From: Psychrobacter okhotskensis
Lineage (GTDB): Bacteria; Pseudomonadota; Gammaproteobacteria; Pseudomonadales; Moraxellaceae
Length of the DNA: 64,000 nt
Assembly: GCF_013248965.1 (NCBI RefSeq)
Contig: NZ_JABRVQ010000008.1
Span: forward strand, 62,001-126,000
Direction: 5' to 3'
Numbering within the stretch: position 1 is the first letter of the stretch; every line of letters begins with the position of its first letter. Positions 1 through 9,905 of the stretch are shown in pieces. Below the pieces are notes generated by a model. It was not told the DNA's origin, made no database searches, and saw only the letters and a list, made by a program, of their open reading frames with translations. A program made the translations under genes and the position numbers.

Positions 1-10
1 GGTGGATTGA

Positions 11-1147
11 CTATAGATAGGCCAACTCTTGCATTAGCTTATCATAGGCGAATTTTTCTTGCACATTTTGTTGTAGCGCAATTTTAGTCTGTTGTAGGCT
101 AGTCGCAAAGCCTTCTAAACCAATATCAGTAGGTTGATAAGTGTCTAATGCTACTGAGAGACTGATGTCTTTTTGCAGCTCGCTCAATCCTAAGCAGACA
201 CGGCGGATATCAAGCAGCATTAGCTCAGACAGCTGGATAAACTCTGCGATACTCAGCTGGGTTTGCCAATAATCGCTGGCTGCCACGCTACTGCGTTTGC
301 CACTACGTAACGCTTGCCACGTCGTCAGCCATAACGCACGCTTACTGTACCAAGGTGCTTGCGCCAGCGCTATGGCGGCTAAAGGCGCACCGTTTGCCAA
401 TTGGATAAGCTGCTCAATCGCCGCCGTAGCGACCGCTTCACGATTAACCGTAGACCCAAGCGCTTGGGTCACGTAGTCAACAGCGCTAGCAGGCTCAATA
501 GTTTGCAGAGCTAGCTGCTGAACCCGACTTTTGATAGTGGGTAATAGCTGCGCTGGCGTATCACTGATTAAGAATAAATGGACTTGCGCTTGTGGCTCTT
601 CCAACGTCTTAAGCAGCGCATTGGCAGCAGCAACGGTCATTTGCTCGGCATGATCTAGCACGCAGATGCGCATCCCTTGCCCGCCTTGATAAATAAAAGG
701 CTGCAACGCACGAATATCATCAACTTTTATTTTAAGAGCACTGTTGCTGGCGGTTTTGGCAGATTTTTTGTCCTTAGCGCTACTATTGGCAGTTTCTCTA
801 TTGCTTATATTTTCTGCACTGACTGGCATACTGACGAGAGGAAGCACTTGTAGGCTTGGATGGGTACCGGATCTGAGCCACTGACAGCTCTCGCATTCTG
901 CGCAAGCGCCAGATGGATGAGTATCGCGCTTGCGGCACAATAACCAAGCGACTAAGCGCCATACAAACGCGCGCTTACCCATGCCTTGCATCCCTGCTGC
1001 GAGCAGGGCATGAGGCAAAGACTGCTGCGACGTTGATACCCGATTGGTCAACTGCGACCACAGACTTTGCTGCCACGGCAGTAACGGTGCAAAATAAATG
1101 CCATCTGAGGTATCTAATGCACCTGTATTTTCTGTGAGGTCACTCAT
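11..1147 (-). CDS. holB: DNA polymerase III delta-prime subunit HolB
   Basis: Clamp-loader subunit that helps load the beta sliding clamp at primed sites. The 378-residue protein has the delta-prime hallmarks: an N-terminal segment on bringing DNA-processing complexes together (LPHALLAAGMQGMGKR), a zinc module with four cysteines (CRKRDTHPSGACAECESC), and the AAA+ sensor region LLKTLEEP. The usual SRC motif reads SRV here (TIKSRV), which keeps the arginine finger but not the cysteine. A low-complexity Ser/Lys/Asn insert (around residues 110-135) separates the zinc module from the next strand. It is the last gene of the minus-strand chain, 157 bases downstream of kdsB, and its ribosome site is weak. 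Family assignment is firm; the SRV variant is only an observation. Confidence 0.93.
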   Translation of the reverse strand: MSDLTENTGALDTSDGIYFAPLLPWQQSLWSQLTNRVSTSQQSLPHALLAAGMQGMGKRAFVWRLVAWLLCRKRDTHPSGACAECESCQWLRSGTHPSLQVLPLVSMPVSAENISNRETANSSAKDKKSAKTASNSALKIKVDDIRALQPFIYQGGQGMRICVLDHAEQMTVAAANALLKTLEEPQAQVHLFLISDTPAQLLPTIKSRVQQLALQTIEPASAVDYVTQALGSTVNREAVATAAIEQLIQLANGAPLAAIALAQAPWYSKRALWLTTWQALRSGKRSSVAASDYWQTQLSIAEFIQLSELMLLDIRRVCLGLSELQKDISLSVALDTYQPTDIGLEGFATSLQQTKIALQQNVQEKFAYDKLMQELAYL

Positions 1148-1304
1148 AAATTTTGCTCGATAGCTTTGCTTGATGACTGTGTTTCACGATCATATTCCAC
1201 GGCCGTATTTAACAACTGCGTTTGATGAATTGGTAAATAGCGCGATTAGTAGATAGTGCGATTGCTAGGCGTCACAATAATATTGCTTGGCAAAAATCAT
1301 ATTT

Positions 1305-2129
1305 TTACTTAGGCTGTTTAGCCATAGGATTCTGAAAATCTGCCAAACTCATGCTATTTAAACGGTCTAAATCTTCTTGCGTATCGACACCTGCTGGTAG
1401 CTGACAAGCGGCTGTGGCAATAGCAATATGACCGCCATTCTCTAAAACGCGTAATTGCTCTAAGCTTTCAAGTATTTCAAGCGGTGTTTGCGGCCAATGC
1501 ACAAACTGCTGCAATAGGCTGACGCGATAAGCATATAACCCTAAATGACGATAAGCATTTTTGGGCGGCTGTTTCTGGCTTTCATTAGCCAATAAGACAT
1601 CGCGATCGCAAGGAATCGGTGCTCGACTAAAATATAGCGCTCGCTGCAAATCATTAGCATGCTGACTGACAACCTTTACCACTGATGGACGCATAAAAGT
1701 CTCGTGGTCATCAATAGGCTCACATAAAGTAGCCATCACGCTGTCATTGTCTGCTACCAACAGCGCCTTCACCTGCTCTAATAATAGCGGCGGTACCAAC
1801 GGTTCATCACCTTGCATATTGACCACAATATCATGCTCAGCCCAGCCTTTAATCGCAGCAACTTCTGCCAAACGGTCAGTCCCTGAAGCGTGCTCTGCGC
1901 TGGTCATCACCACATCAAAACCTGCATCCATACATACTTTGGCAATACGCTCATCATCGGTCGCAATACACATATCATCAGCGAAGTGGGCTGCCTGCGC
2001 CTTTTCGGCGACCCACAGAATCATCGGCTTACCATGAATGTTTAATAATGGCTTACCGGGTAATCGCGTACTCTTAAAACGAGCAGGAACGACAATATGC
2101 GTTTTGGCGGGCGTAATGATGGGCGACAT
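1305..2129 (-). CDS. kdsB: CMP-KDO synthetase (3-deoxy-manno-octulosonate cytidylyltransferase)
   Basis: Activates KDO with CTP to give CMP-KDO, the sugar donor for the LPS inner core, in the cytoplasm. The N-terminal nucleotide-binding signature [16 protein letters not shown] is present, followed by VNMQGDEPL, the metal/nucleotide-binding region, and the [10 protein letters not shown] block typical of KdsB. The length of 274 residues is slightly above the usual 250 because of a C-terminal tail. The ATG has a TAGGAA ribosome site. It lies 36 bases downstream of lpxK, so the two are probably co-transcribed and act in the same LPS pathway. Confidence 0.96.
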   Translation of the reverse strand: MSPIITPAKTHIVVPARFKSTRLPGKPLLNIHGKPMILWVAEKAQAAHFADDMCIATDDERIAKVCMDAGFDVVMTSAEHASGTDRLAEVAAIKGWAEHDIVVNMQGDEPLVPPLLLEQVKALLVADNDSVMATLCEPIDDHETFMRPSVVKVVSQHANDLQRALYFSRAPIPCDRDVLLANESQKQPPKNAYRHLGLYAYRVSLLQQFVHWPQTPLEILESLEQLRVLENGGHIAIATAACQLPAGVDTQEDLDRLNSMSLADFQNPMAKQPK

Positions 2130-2165
2130 AGTTTATTCCTACAAAAATCATTTGAATTTTAGGCT

Positions 2166-3359
2166 TTACGGCTTTTCACTATTACAGATATCAATATTTA
2201 AAACGGTTAATTGCTGCTGTAAATTATCATAACAACTACCCGATAGTACTGCAGTCACCGGCAATACCCAAAGTCTACTTATGAGAGCTTTATACTCAGC
2301 ACTTAGTGGTTGCTCAGCAGTTAGTTGCAATAGTAAGGCTCTTAGTTTTACCGCATCTTTAGTGGTTACCACGATGGGATATTGGCGATATTGCAGCAGC
2401 TCAGCCATACTAAACTCATAATGGTCAGGATAAGGGTGACCAATGACCTCAAAACCAAGCGCGTGTAAAGTATCAAAAAACCGCTGCGGATAGCCAATAC
2501 CGCTTACAGCGTGGACTTTGCTGCCCTTTTCAGGTGCTTTGTTATTTACTTCAAAGCCAGTTAATTGAAAATCACCAACTTGCGAATCAGAGGGTTGCGA
2601 ATCAGTTATTTGCAAACTCGTCATCTTAGCGTCAGCCAATACCGGTTGCCATAATAGTTGCATGTCGTCTGCTTGCAGGTGCATAGACAGATGCTCAGCT
2701 TGTGACTGTTGCTCGGTGTTTTTACTATGAGGCGCTGCACTATTATTTGGCCCTTCATGATAAATAACAGTAGCACCTTCTAACCGTGACATTGGCTCAC
2801 GTAAAAACCCGGTTGGCAATAACTGCTCATTACCAAAGCCCCGTGCTGCATCAACCACAATCCATTCAATGTCACGTTGCAACGCATAATGCTGCAAACC
2901 ATCATCAGCAATGATTAATTGCAGGTCTGGATGAGCAGCCAATAAAGTAGTAATCGCTTGCTTACGATTGGGGCAGACCGCCATTGGTACACCCGTCATA
3001 TTGACAATTAAACAAGGCTCATCCCCTACTATGCTCGGTAGACTGGCAGCATCGACCAAGGCTGGCATCTGACTGCTATCGCCACCGTAACCACGACTGA
3101 TTACCCCTACTTTAATACCTTGAGCTTGTAGATAATCGACCAGAGCAATAATTAATGGCGTCTTGCCACTGCCACCCACGCTGATATTGCCAATCACCAT
3201 CACAGGAACTGGAGCGCGGTAACTGGATAGTAATCCAAGCTTATAAGCTTGATGGCGCAGCATAGTAATGAGCCCATACAACCAGCTAATCGGCAATAAT
3301 AGCCATAACCAAGCGGCTTGACGTTGCCATGCACGCGTCACTATCGTCTCAATGCTCAT
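2166..3359 (-). CDS. lpxK: Tetraacyldisaccharide 4'-kinase LpxK
   Basis: Phosphorylates the 4' position of the lipid A disaccharide at the inner membrane. The N-terminus carries one hydrophobic anchor (residues about 15-33), then a Walker A motif GNISVGGSGKTP and the later ADDGLQHYAL block that is diagnostic for LpxK. At 397 residues it is longer than the usual 320-340. The extra length is a poorly conserved stretch at about residues 195-270 rich in Ser, Gln and Asp, with a repeating ITDSQPSDSQ/VGDFQLTGF pattern. The gene lies between msbA (80 bases upstream) and kdsB, a common lipid A arrangement. Confidence 0.95.
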   Translation of the reverse strand: MSIETIVTRAWQRQAAWLWLLLPISWLYGLITMLRHQAYKLGLLSSYRAPVPVMVIGNISVGGSGKTPLIIALVDYLQAQGIKVGVISRGYGGDSSQMPALVDAASLPSIVGDEPCLIVNMTGVPMAVCPNRKQAITTLLAAHPDLQLIIADDGLQHYALQRDIEWIVVDAARGFGNEQLLPTGFLREPMSRLEGATVIYHEGPNNSAAPHSKNTEQQSQAEHLSMHLQADDMQLLWQPVLADAKMTSLQITDSQPSDSQVGDFQLTGFEVNNKAPEKGSKVHAVSGIGYPQRFFDTLHALGFEVIGHPYPDHYEFSMAELLQYRQYPIVVTTKDAVKLRALLLQLTAEQPLSAEYKALISRLWVLPVTAVLSGSCYDNLQQQLTVLNIDICNSEKP

Positions 3360-3439
3360 TCGTATTGGTCACTTTTCCATTAGCCTAATGCTCGTTTAGC
3401 AGCCTCATCGTTCAAACCTTAGTAAAACCCTTCACACTC

Positions 3440-5227
3440 TTACTCAAAATCGCGCTCATACATTTGTGCGTAATGACCTTGCAATCTTATCAATTCGTCG
3501 TGTGTCCCTAACTCAACGATCTGACCGCCATCCATCACTGCAATACGATCAGCCGACTCAATAGTGGTTAATCGATGGGCAATAACTAGCGTGGTACGGT
3601 CTTTCATCACGTTATCGAGCGCTTGCTGAATGTAATACTCAGATTCGTTATCCAAAGCGCTGGTTGCTTCATCCAATATTAAAATCGGCGCGTCTTTTAA
3701 TAGCGCACGGGCAATCGATAAACGTTGACGTTGACCGCCAGATAACTGCAGACCTTCAGCACCAATCTCACTTTGATAACCATTTGGCATCTTCACAATA
3801 AAGTCATGGGCAAAGGCATCTTTTGCGGCCCGCTCAACTTGAGCTTGGGTTTTATTGGCCAAGCCACCATAGGCAATATTATTAAATACTGTGGTATTAA
3901 ATAGCACCACTTGCTGATTGACCATGGCAATCTGGGCGCGCAAGCTCTCTAAGGTAATATCTTCTATCGGCATACCATCTAAGGTAATTTGCCCAGAAGA
4001 AGTCGATAAGGTACGCGTTAGTAAGTTCACTAAGGACGACTTACCCGCGCCACTTCGTCCTACAAGTGCAACCGTTTCACCTGCTCGGATATCCAACGTA
4101 AAGTCACGTAGGGCCACCGTCGAGTCAGGATAAACCAAGCTGACATTATCTAAGCGAATCTCACCAGATAGTGCTGGGTTTAACACGCCAGTATCTTCTT
4201 CTTCTGGCTCATCCAGTAAAGCAAAGATAGACACCCCTGCTGCGATACCCTTTTGCAATTTCTGATTGACATCAGTTAGTGAACGTACCGGCTTACTCAA
4301 TAACCCAGCGGCGGCAATGTAAGAAATGAACTCACCAGCTGAAATATTATCTATCACCGCAGGACGCAGCGCGAGCCACACCACGACCGACATGGCTATT
4401 GCCATCAGAAGCTGTACCGCTGGTGTGTTAATACTGTTAGTGATGACAACTTTCATGCCTTGGCGTAAGTTCTTTTTTGAAGTCAGATCAAACCGCTTGG
4501 ATTCGTACGCTTGTCCACCGTAGTTTTTGACCACTTGATAGCCACCGATGACTTCATTGGTGATATGACTGACATCACCCATCGTCTGTTGAATACCTTT
4601 AGAAAGCTTAAGATATCGCTTGGAGGCGATACGAATCAGCCACAATATAGGAGGAAGCACAACAAACAAAATCAAGGTTAAACGCCAATTACTGTATAGC
4701 AAAAAGCCAATCAATCCTATGACCGTCAAACCATCGCGCAATACCGTTTTCATCGAATCAGTGCTGGCAGCGGTGACCTGCTCAACATCAAAGATGAGCT
4801 TTGACGAGATGGTGCCAGCTGGGTTGGCCAGATAAAACGAGCTTGGCAAGCGCAGCAATTTATTAAAGACTTCCACTCGCAGCTCATATACCAAATTACG
4901 AGAGACCAAAGCAGAGTAATAATTACCTAAAAAGCTACCCACACCGCGTACAAAGAACAGTCCGATGATCAATAGGGGAAATAAGGCTTTCTTGCTTTGA
5001 TCTCCTTGAGTAATAGCGTCAGTAATGTACTGTAGAAGTTTGGCAACCCATATCTCTGTCGTAGCATTGATGGCAAAGCCCAAAACTGTTAGTAACAGCG
5101 CCCACCAATAGGGTTTTAGATAACTGAGTAGACGCAATAATGTTTTGCGCTTAGGCGTGTTGGCTGGCGACACTAATGTGCTCTTAGTAGAAGTTTTTGT
5201 AGAGTCAGGTTGATAAGCTTGGCTCAT
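3440..5227 (-). CDS. msbA: Lipid A/phospholipid flippase, ABC transporter MsbA
   Basis: Half-size ABC exporter that flips lipid A-core across the inner membrane. The N-terminal half (to about residue 330) holds six predicted membrane helices. The C-terminal nucleotide-binding domain shows Walker A GRSGAGKSS, signature LSGGQRQR, Walker B ILILDEATSALD and the switch His in IAHRLTT. The length of 595 residues matches the family (about 580). The location directly upstream of lpxK supports MsbA over a generic multidrug exporter. The ATG is preceded by GAGGC. Confidence 0.95.
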   Translation of the reverse strand: MSQAYQPDSTKTSTKSTLVSPANTPKRKTLLRLLSYLKPYWWALLLTVLGFAINATTEIWVAKLLQYITDAITQGDQSKKALFPLLIIGLFFVRGVGSFLGNYYSALVSRNLVYELRVEVFNKLLRLPSSFYLANPAGTISSKLIFDVEQVTAASTDSMKTVLRDGLTVIGLIGFLLYSNWRLTLILFVVLPPILWLIRIASKRYLKLSKGIQQTMGDVSHITNEVIGGYQVVKNYGGQAYESKRFDLTSKKNLRQGMKVVITNSINTPAVQLLMAIAMSVVVWLALRPAVIDNISAGEFISYIAAAGLLSKPVRSLTDVNQKLQKGIAAGVSIFALLDEPEEEDTGVLNPALSGEIRLDNVSLVYPDSTVALRDFTLDIRAGETVALVGRSGAGKSSLVNLLTRTLSTSSGQITLDGMPIEDITLESLRAQIAMVNQQVVLFNTTVFNNIAYGGLANKTQAQVERAAKDAFAHDFIVKMPNGYQSEIGAEGLQLSGGQRQRLSIARALLKDAPILILDEATSALDNESEYYIQQALDNVMKDRTTLVIAHRLTTIESADRIAVMDGGQIVELGTHDELIRLQGHYAQMYERDFE

Positions 5228-5402
5228 AAAAGCCTCAATTTGGGTGTTATGACATGAATGGACTGTGCTGATGGCACAATTTTATAGGATTTTGATGTTA
5301 TACAACAGCGGTGCAAAGCTGACATTTTTTAAATCGTACAATTAGAAATTATGGTGCAAAAACACCCAAAGGCTATTGTGGTAAAAGCTATTGCGATAAA
5401 AG

Positions 5403-5834
5403 TTATTGTGGCAAAGGCTGACCGAGTGGTACGACGGTACTAATATTTAGGTTTAAAAAACCCAGCTTACCGGCAATATCCATGACCCGCACCACTGATT
5501 GATGGGTAGCATTGGCATCCGCTGCAATAACAAATAGCATGTCACGATTACTGCCCGCCTCTTGCTGTAACATACTGGTCAACTCAGCCTCATTGCTGCT
5601 GGCAAGAGTAATACCATTAACCAAATAACTGCCATCCTCTTGTACCGCCACCTCGATACTGTTTTTCTCTTCTGTCAGTGCCACACCTTCTGCTTCGGGC
5701 AGAATGATATTTAAGCGACTAAAATGATTAAACGACGTCGCCAGTAGCAAGAACACAATTAAGAATAATAAGCAGTCAATCATTGGCGTTAGATTAATTT
5801 CGAGCGGCTCAACCGTTGGTTTTCTAAAGCGCAT
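5403..5834 (-). CDS. exbD: Biopolymer transport protein ExbD/TolR
   Basis: Inner-membrane component of a proton-driven energiser that works with ExbB. The 143-residue protein has one N-terminal membrane helix carrying the conserved proton-pathway Asp in the LTPMIDCLLFLIVF segment, then a periplasmic domain. An AAAGAGAG ribosome site precedes the ATG. It follows exbB by 81 bases. No tonB or tol-pal gene is present, so whether the pair energises TonB receptors or another partner cannot be told. In gammaproteobacteria this exbBD pair is often found next to msbA-lpxK. Confidence 0.93.
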   Translation of the reverse strand: MRFRKPTVEPLEINLTPMIDCLLFLIVFLLLATSFNHFSRLNIILPEAEGVALTEEKNSIEVAVQEDGSYLVNGITLASSNEAELTSMLQQEAGSNRDMLFVIAADANATHQSVVRVMDIAGKLGFLNLNISTVVPLGQPLPQ

Positions 5835-5871
5835 ATCACTCTCTTTAATTGACTTAATACTTATTTTCTTA

Positions 5872-5887
5872 ATGAACGACTGTTCAT
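5872..5887. promoter_or_regulatory. Palindrome ATGAAC-gact-GTTCAT between exbB and exbD
   Basis: A 16-base perfect dyad with 6-base arms lies in the exbB-exbD gap. Its core GAACGACTGTT recurs at 34855-34865 upstream of the TetR gene. It may be an operator, but nothing else here proves binding. Confidence 0.3.
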
Positions 5888-5915
5888 ATTATTGCGAATA
5901 CGACTCATACCATTG

Positions 5916-6656
5916 TTAATACGATGACGTTGCTGCCGTACTATTATCTAAACTTAGCGCATCCACTACATGCTTATTGTCTTCATTTTCGGCAGGTGAT
6001 GCACCCTGTATTGGCTTCTTCAAATGAGTATTATGAGTATTTTCAAGCAATTGATAATCATACAACTCTTGAATCATCAGACCTGCTTGGGTCTCAAACT
6101 GGGCGTTGATATCAATGATACGACGCTGAAAATAACGATAGGCAACCAACGCTGGTATAGCTACAATCATGCCCGCTGCTGTAGTGATTAGTGCTTGGGA
6201 CACGCCAGCGGCGAGCATCGTTGGGTCTTGCATCGCGCCATCAGTAATCGCTAAGAACGACGAGATAATCCCCAATACCGTCCCCAATAATCCGAGTAGC
6301 GGCGCAATCGCTCCTATGGTACCGAGCATATTGATGTTCTTTTCTAACTGATGTACCTGCACACTGGCACGATTCTGCATATGCATGGTCATCGAGTCCA
6401 AACCATACTGACGATAGAGCAAACCAGTGGCTAAAATATCACCCAAGGGTGTCTTTTCTTTAACATTCATCAACTGGGTACGGCCAATATCGCCGTTTTC
6501 GCGTAGGCGGGTGATTAGCTGTTCGCGCAATCTGCCCGGTACAATTTTATTAAACTGTAAGGTATGGCTACGCTCGATGATGATGACTAATGCCAGTATT
6601 GAACACACTACAATCGGCGTCATTAACCAACCGCCCGCCTTTACCAACTCCCACAT
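5916..6656 (-). CDS. exbB: MotA/TolQ/ExbB proton channel family protein
   Basis: Proton-channel partner of ExbD. The 246-residue protein has an N-terminal membrane helix (residues about 10-30) and two further helices around residues 105-140 and 155-175. The family-typical stretch APLLGLLGTVLGII and the TTAAGMIVAIPALVAYRYF block are present. The C-terminal tail, about 45 residues rich in Asn, Ser and Asp, is hydrophilic and likely cytoplasmic. The gene sits between parB and exbD on the minus strand with an AGAGAG ribosome site. Confidence 0.94.
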   Translation of the reverse strand: MWELVKAGGWLMTPIVVCSILALVIIIERSHTLQFNKIVPGRLREQLITRLRENGDIGRTQLMNVKEKTPLGDILATGLLYRQYGLDSMTMHMQNRASVQVHQLEKNINMLGTIGAIAPLLGLLGTVLGIISSFLAITDGAMQDPTMLAAGVSQALITTAAGMIVAIPALVAYRYFQRRIIDINAQFETQAGLMIQELYDYQLLENTHNTHLKKPIQGASPAENEDNKHVVDALSLDNSTAATSSY

Positions 6657-6747
6657 ACTGACTCTCTTCTATATACTTACAAAATGGTTGTTACAAGGAT
6701 AGCTCTATATCTAAGCATTTAAGCCGTAGTCGCACTTATGCAGCGTC

Positions 6748-7893
6748 TTAAGCTTGCGCTTCTATATGCTTTATCAAGGCGGCTAACTGATCTTGGCTAT
6801 GGAAGAATATCTCGACACTTCCTTGCCCATCTTTTTTATGTTTCAATTTGACTTCAGCACCTAGCATGTCGGTCAAACGCTGTGTCAAACGCTCTGCATC
6901 ACGAGAGTGAGATTGCTCGGTACGACTGACTTTAGGTGCAGGCTGTAAGATCGATTTGACCAGTTTTTCAGCTTCTCGCACCGTCATGCCGCCATCAATG
7001 ATTTTTTGCGCAATGATAGGCTGTTGTTCTGAGGATAATGCCAAAAGCGTGCGCGCATGCCCCATATCTAGGGCGCTGTTGGCTAAATGGTCTTTTACCG
7101 TATCGTGCAGCTGATTCAAACGCAGCAGGTTCGATACCGTCGTGCGGGCTTTGCCAACGACTTCGGCAATCATCGCATGACTCATGCCAAATTCTGTATG
7201 AAAGCGCTGTAGTGCAGCGGCTTGCTCAATCACTGATAAATCTTCACGTTGGATATTTTCAATCAATGCCAGCGCAATGGCCAGCTCATCTGATAGGGCA
7301 CGCTCAATGGCAGGAATGACAGACTTGCCCGCCATTTTTGCTGCACGCCAGCGCCGCTCACCTGCGATGATTTCGTGGGTGACGAATGCCTCGCTTTTGT
7401 CTTCGTTGGCTAATAGTGGACGGATAACAATGGGCTGCATCACGCCATGCTGCTCGATAGAAGAGGCCAATTCCATTAGGGCAGTCTCGCTCATATCACG
7501 GCGCGGTTGATATTTACCCGCTTGTAGACGTGCCACATCGATTTGCACCAAGCTGATTTGGTCTTCTGCGCCATTATTGTCTGTGCTAGCTGCACGAGAC
7601 TTATTGGCAGGTATTTTGCTTGCCGTACGCGGCGAGCGGGCGGTACGACTACCATCAGTTGCGACAGACGCTGTAGTTTTTGCAGCCGGTTTTGCACTGG
7701 CTTTGGCGCGAGCAGTTTTGGCAGGCGCACTGGCTTCTTCGCTATCAGCTTCTAGCGCTTCAGCTGGCACAGTGTTGTCACGCGCAGCCATATCATCTTG
7801 CAAGGCAGAGGCGGTAATTTGCTTTTCTTTTTTGATTGACCCTAACAAGGCATCCAAGCCTCGATTAGCAGCCAATCCTCTTTTCTTCGCCAT
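6748..7893 (-). CDS. parB: Chromosome partitioning protein ParB
   Basis: Binds parS centromere sites near the origin and works with ParA in segregation. The 381-residue protein has the N-terminal ParB/Srx CTP-binding domain with the arginine box GERRWRAAKMAG, a central helix-turn-helix (FGMSHAMIAEVVGKARTTVSNLLRL) and a C-terminal dimerisation domain. It is longer than typical chromosomal ParB (about 290) because of an N-terminal Ala/Thr/Ser/Lys-rich low-complexity region to about residue 110. The AGAGGATAGG ribosome site supports this start, so the extension is probably translated. No full 16-base parS site was found in the window. Confidence 0.95.
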   Translation of the reverse strand: MAKKRGLAANRGLDALLGSIKKEKQITASALQDDMAARDNTVPAEALEADSEEASAPAKTARAKASAKPAAKTTASVATDGSRTARSPRTASKIPANKSRAASTDNNGAEDQISLVQIDVARLQAGKYQPRRDMSETALMELASSIEQHGVMQPIVIRPLLANEDKSEAFVTHEIIAGERRWRAAKMAGKSVIPAIERALSDELAIALALIENIQREDLSVIEQAAALQRFHTEFGMSHAMIAEVVGKARTTVSNLLRLNQLHDTVKDHLANSALDMGHARTLLALSSEQQPIIAQKIIDGGMTVREAEKLVKSILQPAPKVSRTEQSHSRDAERLTQRLTDMLGAEVKLKHKKDGQGSVEIFFHSQDQLAALIKHIEAQA

Positions 7894-8155
7894 GATTACC
7901 TATCCTCTAACGCTAAAATAAAAGCCAAATAATTGTTACTGCGGCTTACTCATTGCTACAGCCTGCCCACTATAAATCACTACAGACTCAACCCCGCTGA
8001 CCATACTAATGTATCGCTAGCACTCAGTTGTCTTGTATTGATATTATTTTGGACTGACGATAATAAATACGATGTTTAATACTATTTTCTGTTTGGTCAT
8101 TTTCCATTATGACTAGTTTTTGGTGCTTATACACACAAAACTATTGGCTTTTTTA

Positions 8156-8929
8156 TTACTGTTTCATCACTTCAGCAGCCAATTTTTGATAAGCACGCGC
8201 CCCTTTTGACCAGCGCTCGTACGCGATAACTGGCAAGCCATGTGCGGGTGCTTCTGCCAAGCGGATGTTTCTTGGAATATGTGTCTTGTACATGATATCG
8301 CCAAAGTGCGCTTCTAATTCAGCAGAGACATCGCGAGCCAATGTATTGCGCGCATCGAATAACGTTCTGACGACGCCGCGAATATATAGCTTCGGATTGA
8401 GCTCTGTTAGACGTTCAATCGTTTGCGACAAGTCCGCTAAGCCTTCTAATGCATAATACTCACACTGCATAGGAATAATAACCCCGTCGGTGGCGACCAA
8501 GGCATTAATCGTCAGCAAGTTTAAGCTTGGGGCGCAATCTATAATCACATAATCATAAGCAGGTTTGTTAGCCGCGATCTGATCATTGACCAACGCTGCC
8601 ATCGCTGTCTTAAACAGCTCATGACTGTTGGTTTTACTCATTAAGGTGATATCCATACCAGCCAAATCACGATTGGCCCCGATCACATCGAACCCTGCTG
8701 GACTGGTCACAATAGCATCAGACAGCGAAACACCATCCAGCAACACATCGGCGATGGTCAACTCTAATTCGTTTTTGTCCACCCCAGTACCACTAGTTGC
8801 ATTGCCTTGTGGGTCTAAGTCAATCAGCAGTACATGCTTGCGCTTAGCAGCCAAGCTGGCGGTCAAATTTACCGCCGTTGTGGTTTTACCCACGCCGCCT
8901 TTTTGATTCGCAATTGCTATGATTTCCAT
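8156..8929 (-). CDS. parA: Chromosome partitioning ATPase ParA
   Basis: Walker-type ATPase that moves ParB-parS complexes over the nucleoid. The deviant Walker A motif KGGVGKTTT is at the N-terminus, with Walker A' LIDLDPQGNAT and Walker B YVIIDCAPSLN. The chosen start is the ATG giving MEIIAIANQKGG (257 residues). A TTG four codons upstream would lengthen it, but the GAGTGAG ribosome site fits the ATG and the family's N-terminus. It lies between rsmG and parB, the classic origin-proximal order. Confidence 0.96.
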   Translation of the reverse strand: MEIIAIANQKGGVGKTTTAVNLTASLAAKRKHVLLIDLDPQGNATSGTGVDKNELELTIADVLLDGVSLSDAIVTSPAGFDVIGANRDLAGMDITLMSKTNSHELFKTAMAALVNDQIAANKPAYDYVIIDCAPSLNLLTINALVATDGVIIPMQCEYYALEGLADLSQTIERLTELNPKLYIRGVVRTLFDARNTLARDVSAELEAHFGDIMYKTHIPRNIRLAEAPAHGLPVIAYERWSKGARAYQKLAAEVMKQ

Positions 8930-9188
8930 ACACTCACTCAATTTAATTAGGGTCTTTACTGTATTTTACCGACTGTCTGTACTATGTATCTGTGACTGCC
9001 TACTTTTAATAATTGCCTGTTATTAATAGTCATTTTAGCAATCGCAATCTTTGGCGTTCAGCTTCTTATCACTATAATACACATGATACTTATAATATAA
9101 ATGGCTCGCTTTGCATAAGGCTTTTTAGATATTATGCTATTTAAATATCAAGGTAAACGATGTTTCACGACTACAAGGTGCTCATAGC

Positions 9189-9905
9189 TTAGACATTTTT
9201 AGCAGACAATTCAATTAAATGACGACTGTCATGCAGACGTGGCACGTTAAGCTTAATGGTCTTAATATGCCAGTCGTTATCTAGCGCTTGTAACTCTTCA
9301 TCACTTGGCGCTTTACCCTTCATCGCACATAAATAACCATTATCCGCCAGTCTTGGCTGCGCGGCCTCAACAAAATCGATTAGACTGGCAAAGGCTCTAG
9401 AGGTGACCACGTCATAGCTGGCCTCATGCGCTTCAATACGAGAGGCGATAGGCTGCATATTGCTCAAGCCCAGCTCGCTACTGATTTGCTTAATAAAACG
9501 AATCTTTTTTTGATTGCTATCAAGCGCCGTACACTGCCGCTCAGGCTGACAAATCGCAATTATTACGGCGGGCAAGCCAGCCCCTGTACCGATATCTAGC
9601 AGTGACCCCGACGGCAAATGCGTTATAATAGCCAAGCAATCAATCACATGCTTAATCAGCGCCTCTTCTGGATCGGTGATAGCGGTCAGATTATACGCTT
9701 TATTCCACAATAAAAGCTGGTCTAAGTACAATAATAACGTGCGCTGCTGCGTCTCACTTAACGGTAGACTTAGCTCATTAATCGCTTGTGCCAAGGTATT
9801 AGCTAGCGCTGGCAATTGCGCGCCAAGCTTTACAAAGCCAGTCGGGTCGATATGGATATTACCCATGTTGGCAGGCGATGAAGTTTTTTTAGCGGAAGCT
9901 GACAT
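9189..9905 (-). CDS. rsmG: 16S rRNA (guanine-527-N7)-methyltransferase RsmG (GidB)
   Basis: Methylates N7 of G527 in 16S rRNA using S-adenosylmethionine. The SAM-binding motif LLDIGTGAGLPAVIIAI is present, followed by FIKQISSELGL and the VVTSRAFASL motif of the family. The 238-residue length includes about 25 extra N-terminal residues; an in-frame ATG at about 9866 (MGNIHIDP) is an alternative start because no clear ribosome site precedes the first ATG. It heads the rsmG-parA-parB group. Confidence 0.94.
   Translation of the reverse strand: MSASAKKTSSPANMGNIHIDPTGFVKLGAQLPALANTLAQAINELSLPLSETQQRTLLLYLDQLLLWNKAYNLTAITDPEEALIKHVIDCLAIITHLPSGSLLDIGTGAGLPAVIIAICQPERQCTALDSNQKKIRFIKQISSELGLSNMQPIASRIEAHEASYDVVTSRAFASLIDFVEAAQPRLADNGYLCAMKGKAPSDEELQALDNDWHIKTIKLNVPRLHDSRHLIELSAKNV

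Noticed and set aside
9170-9179. Half parS sequence TGTTTCACG near parA, and GTTTCACG near 1190
   Set aside because: Only the left half of the 16-base parS palindrome is present, and the second half does not match at either place. Two such 9-mers in 64 kb are not strong evidence.
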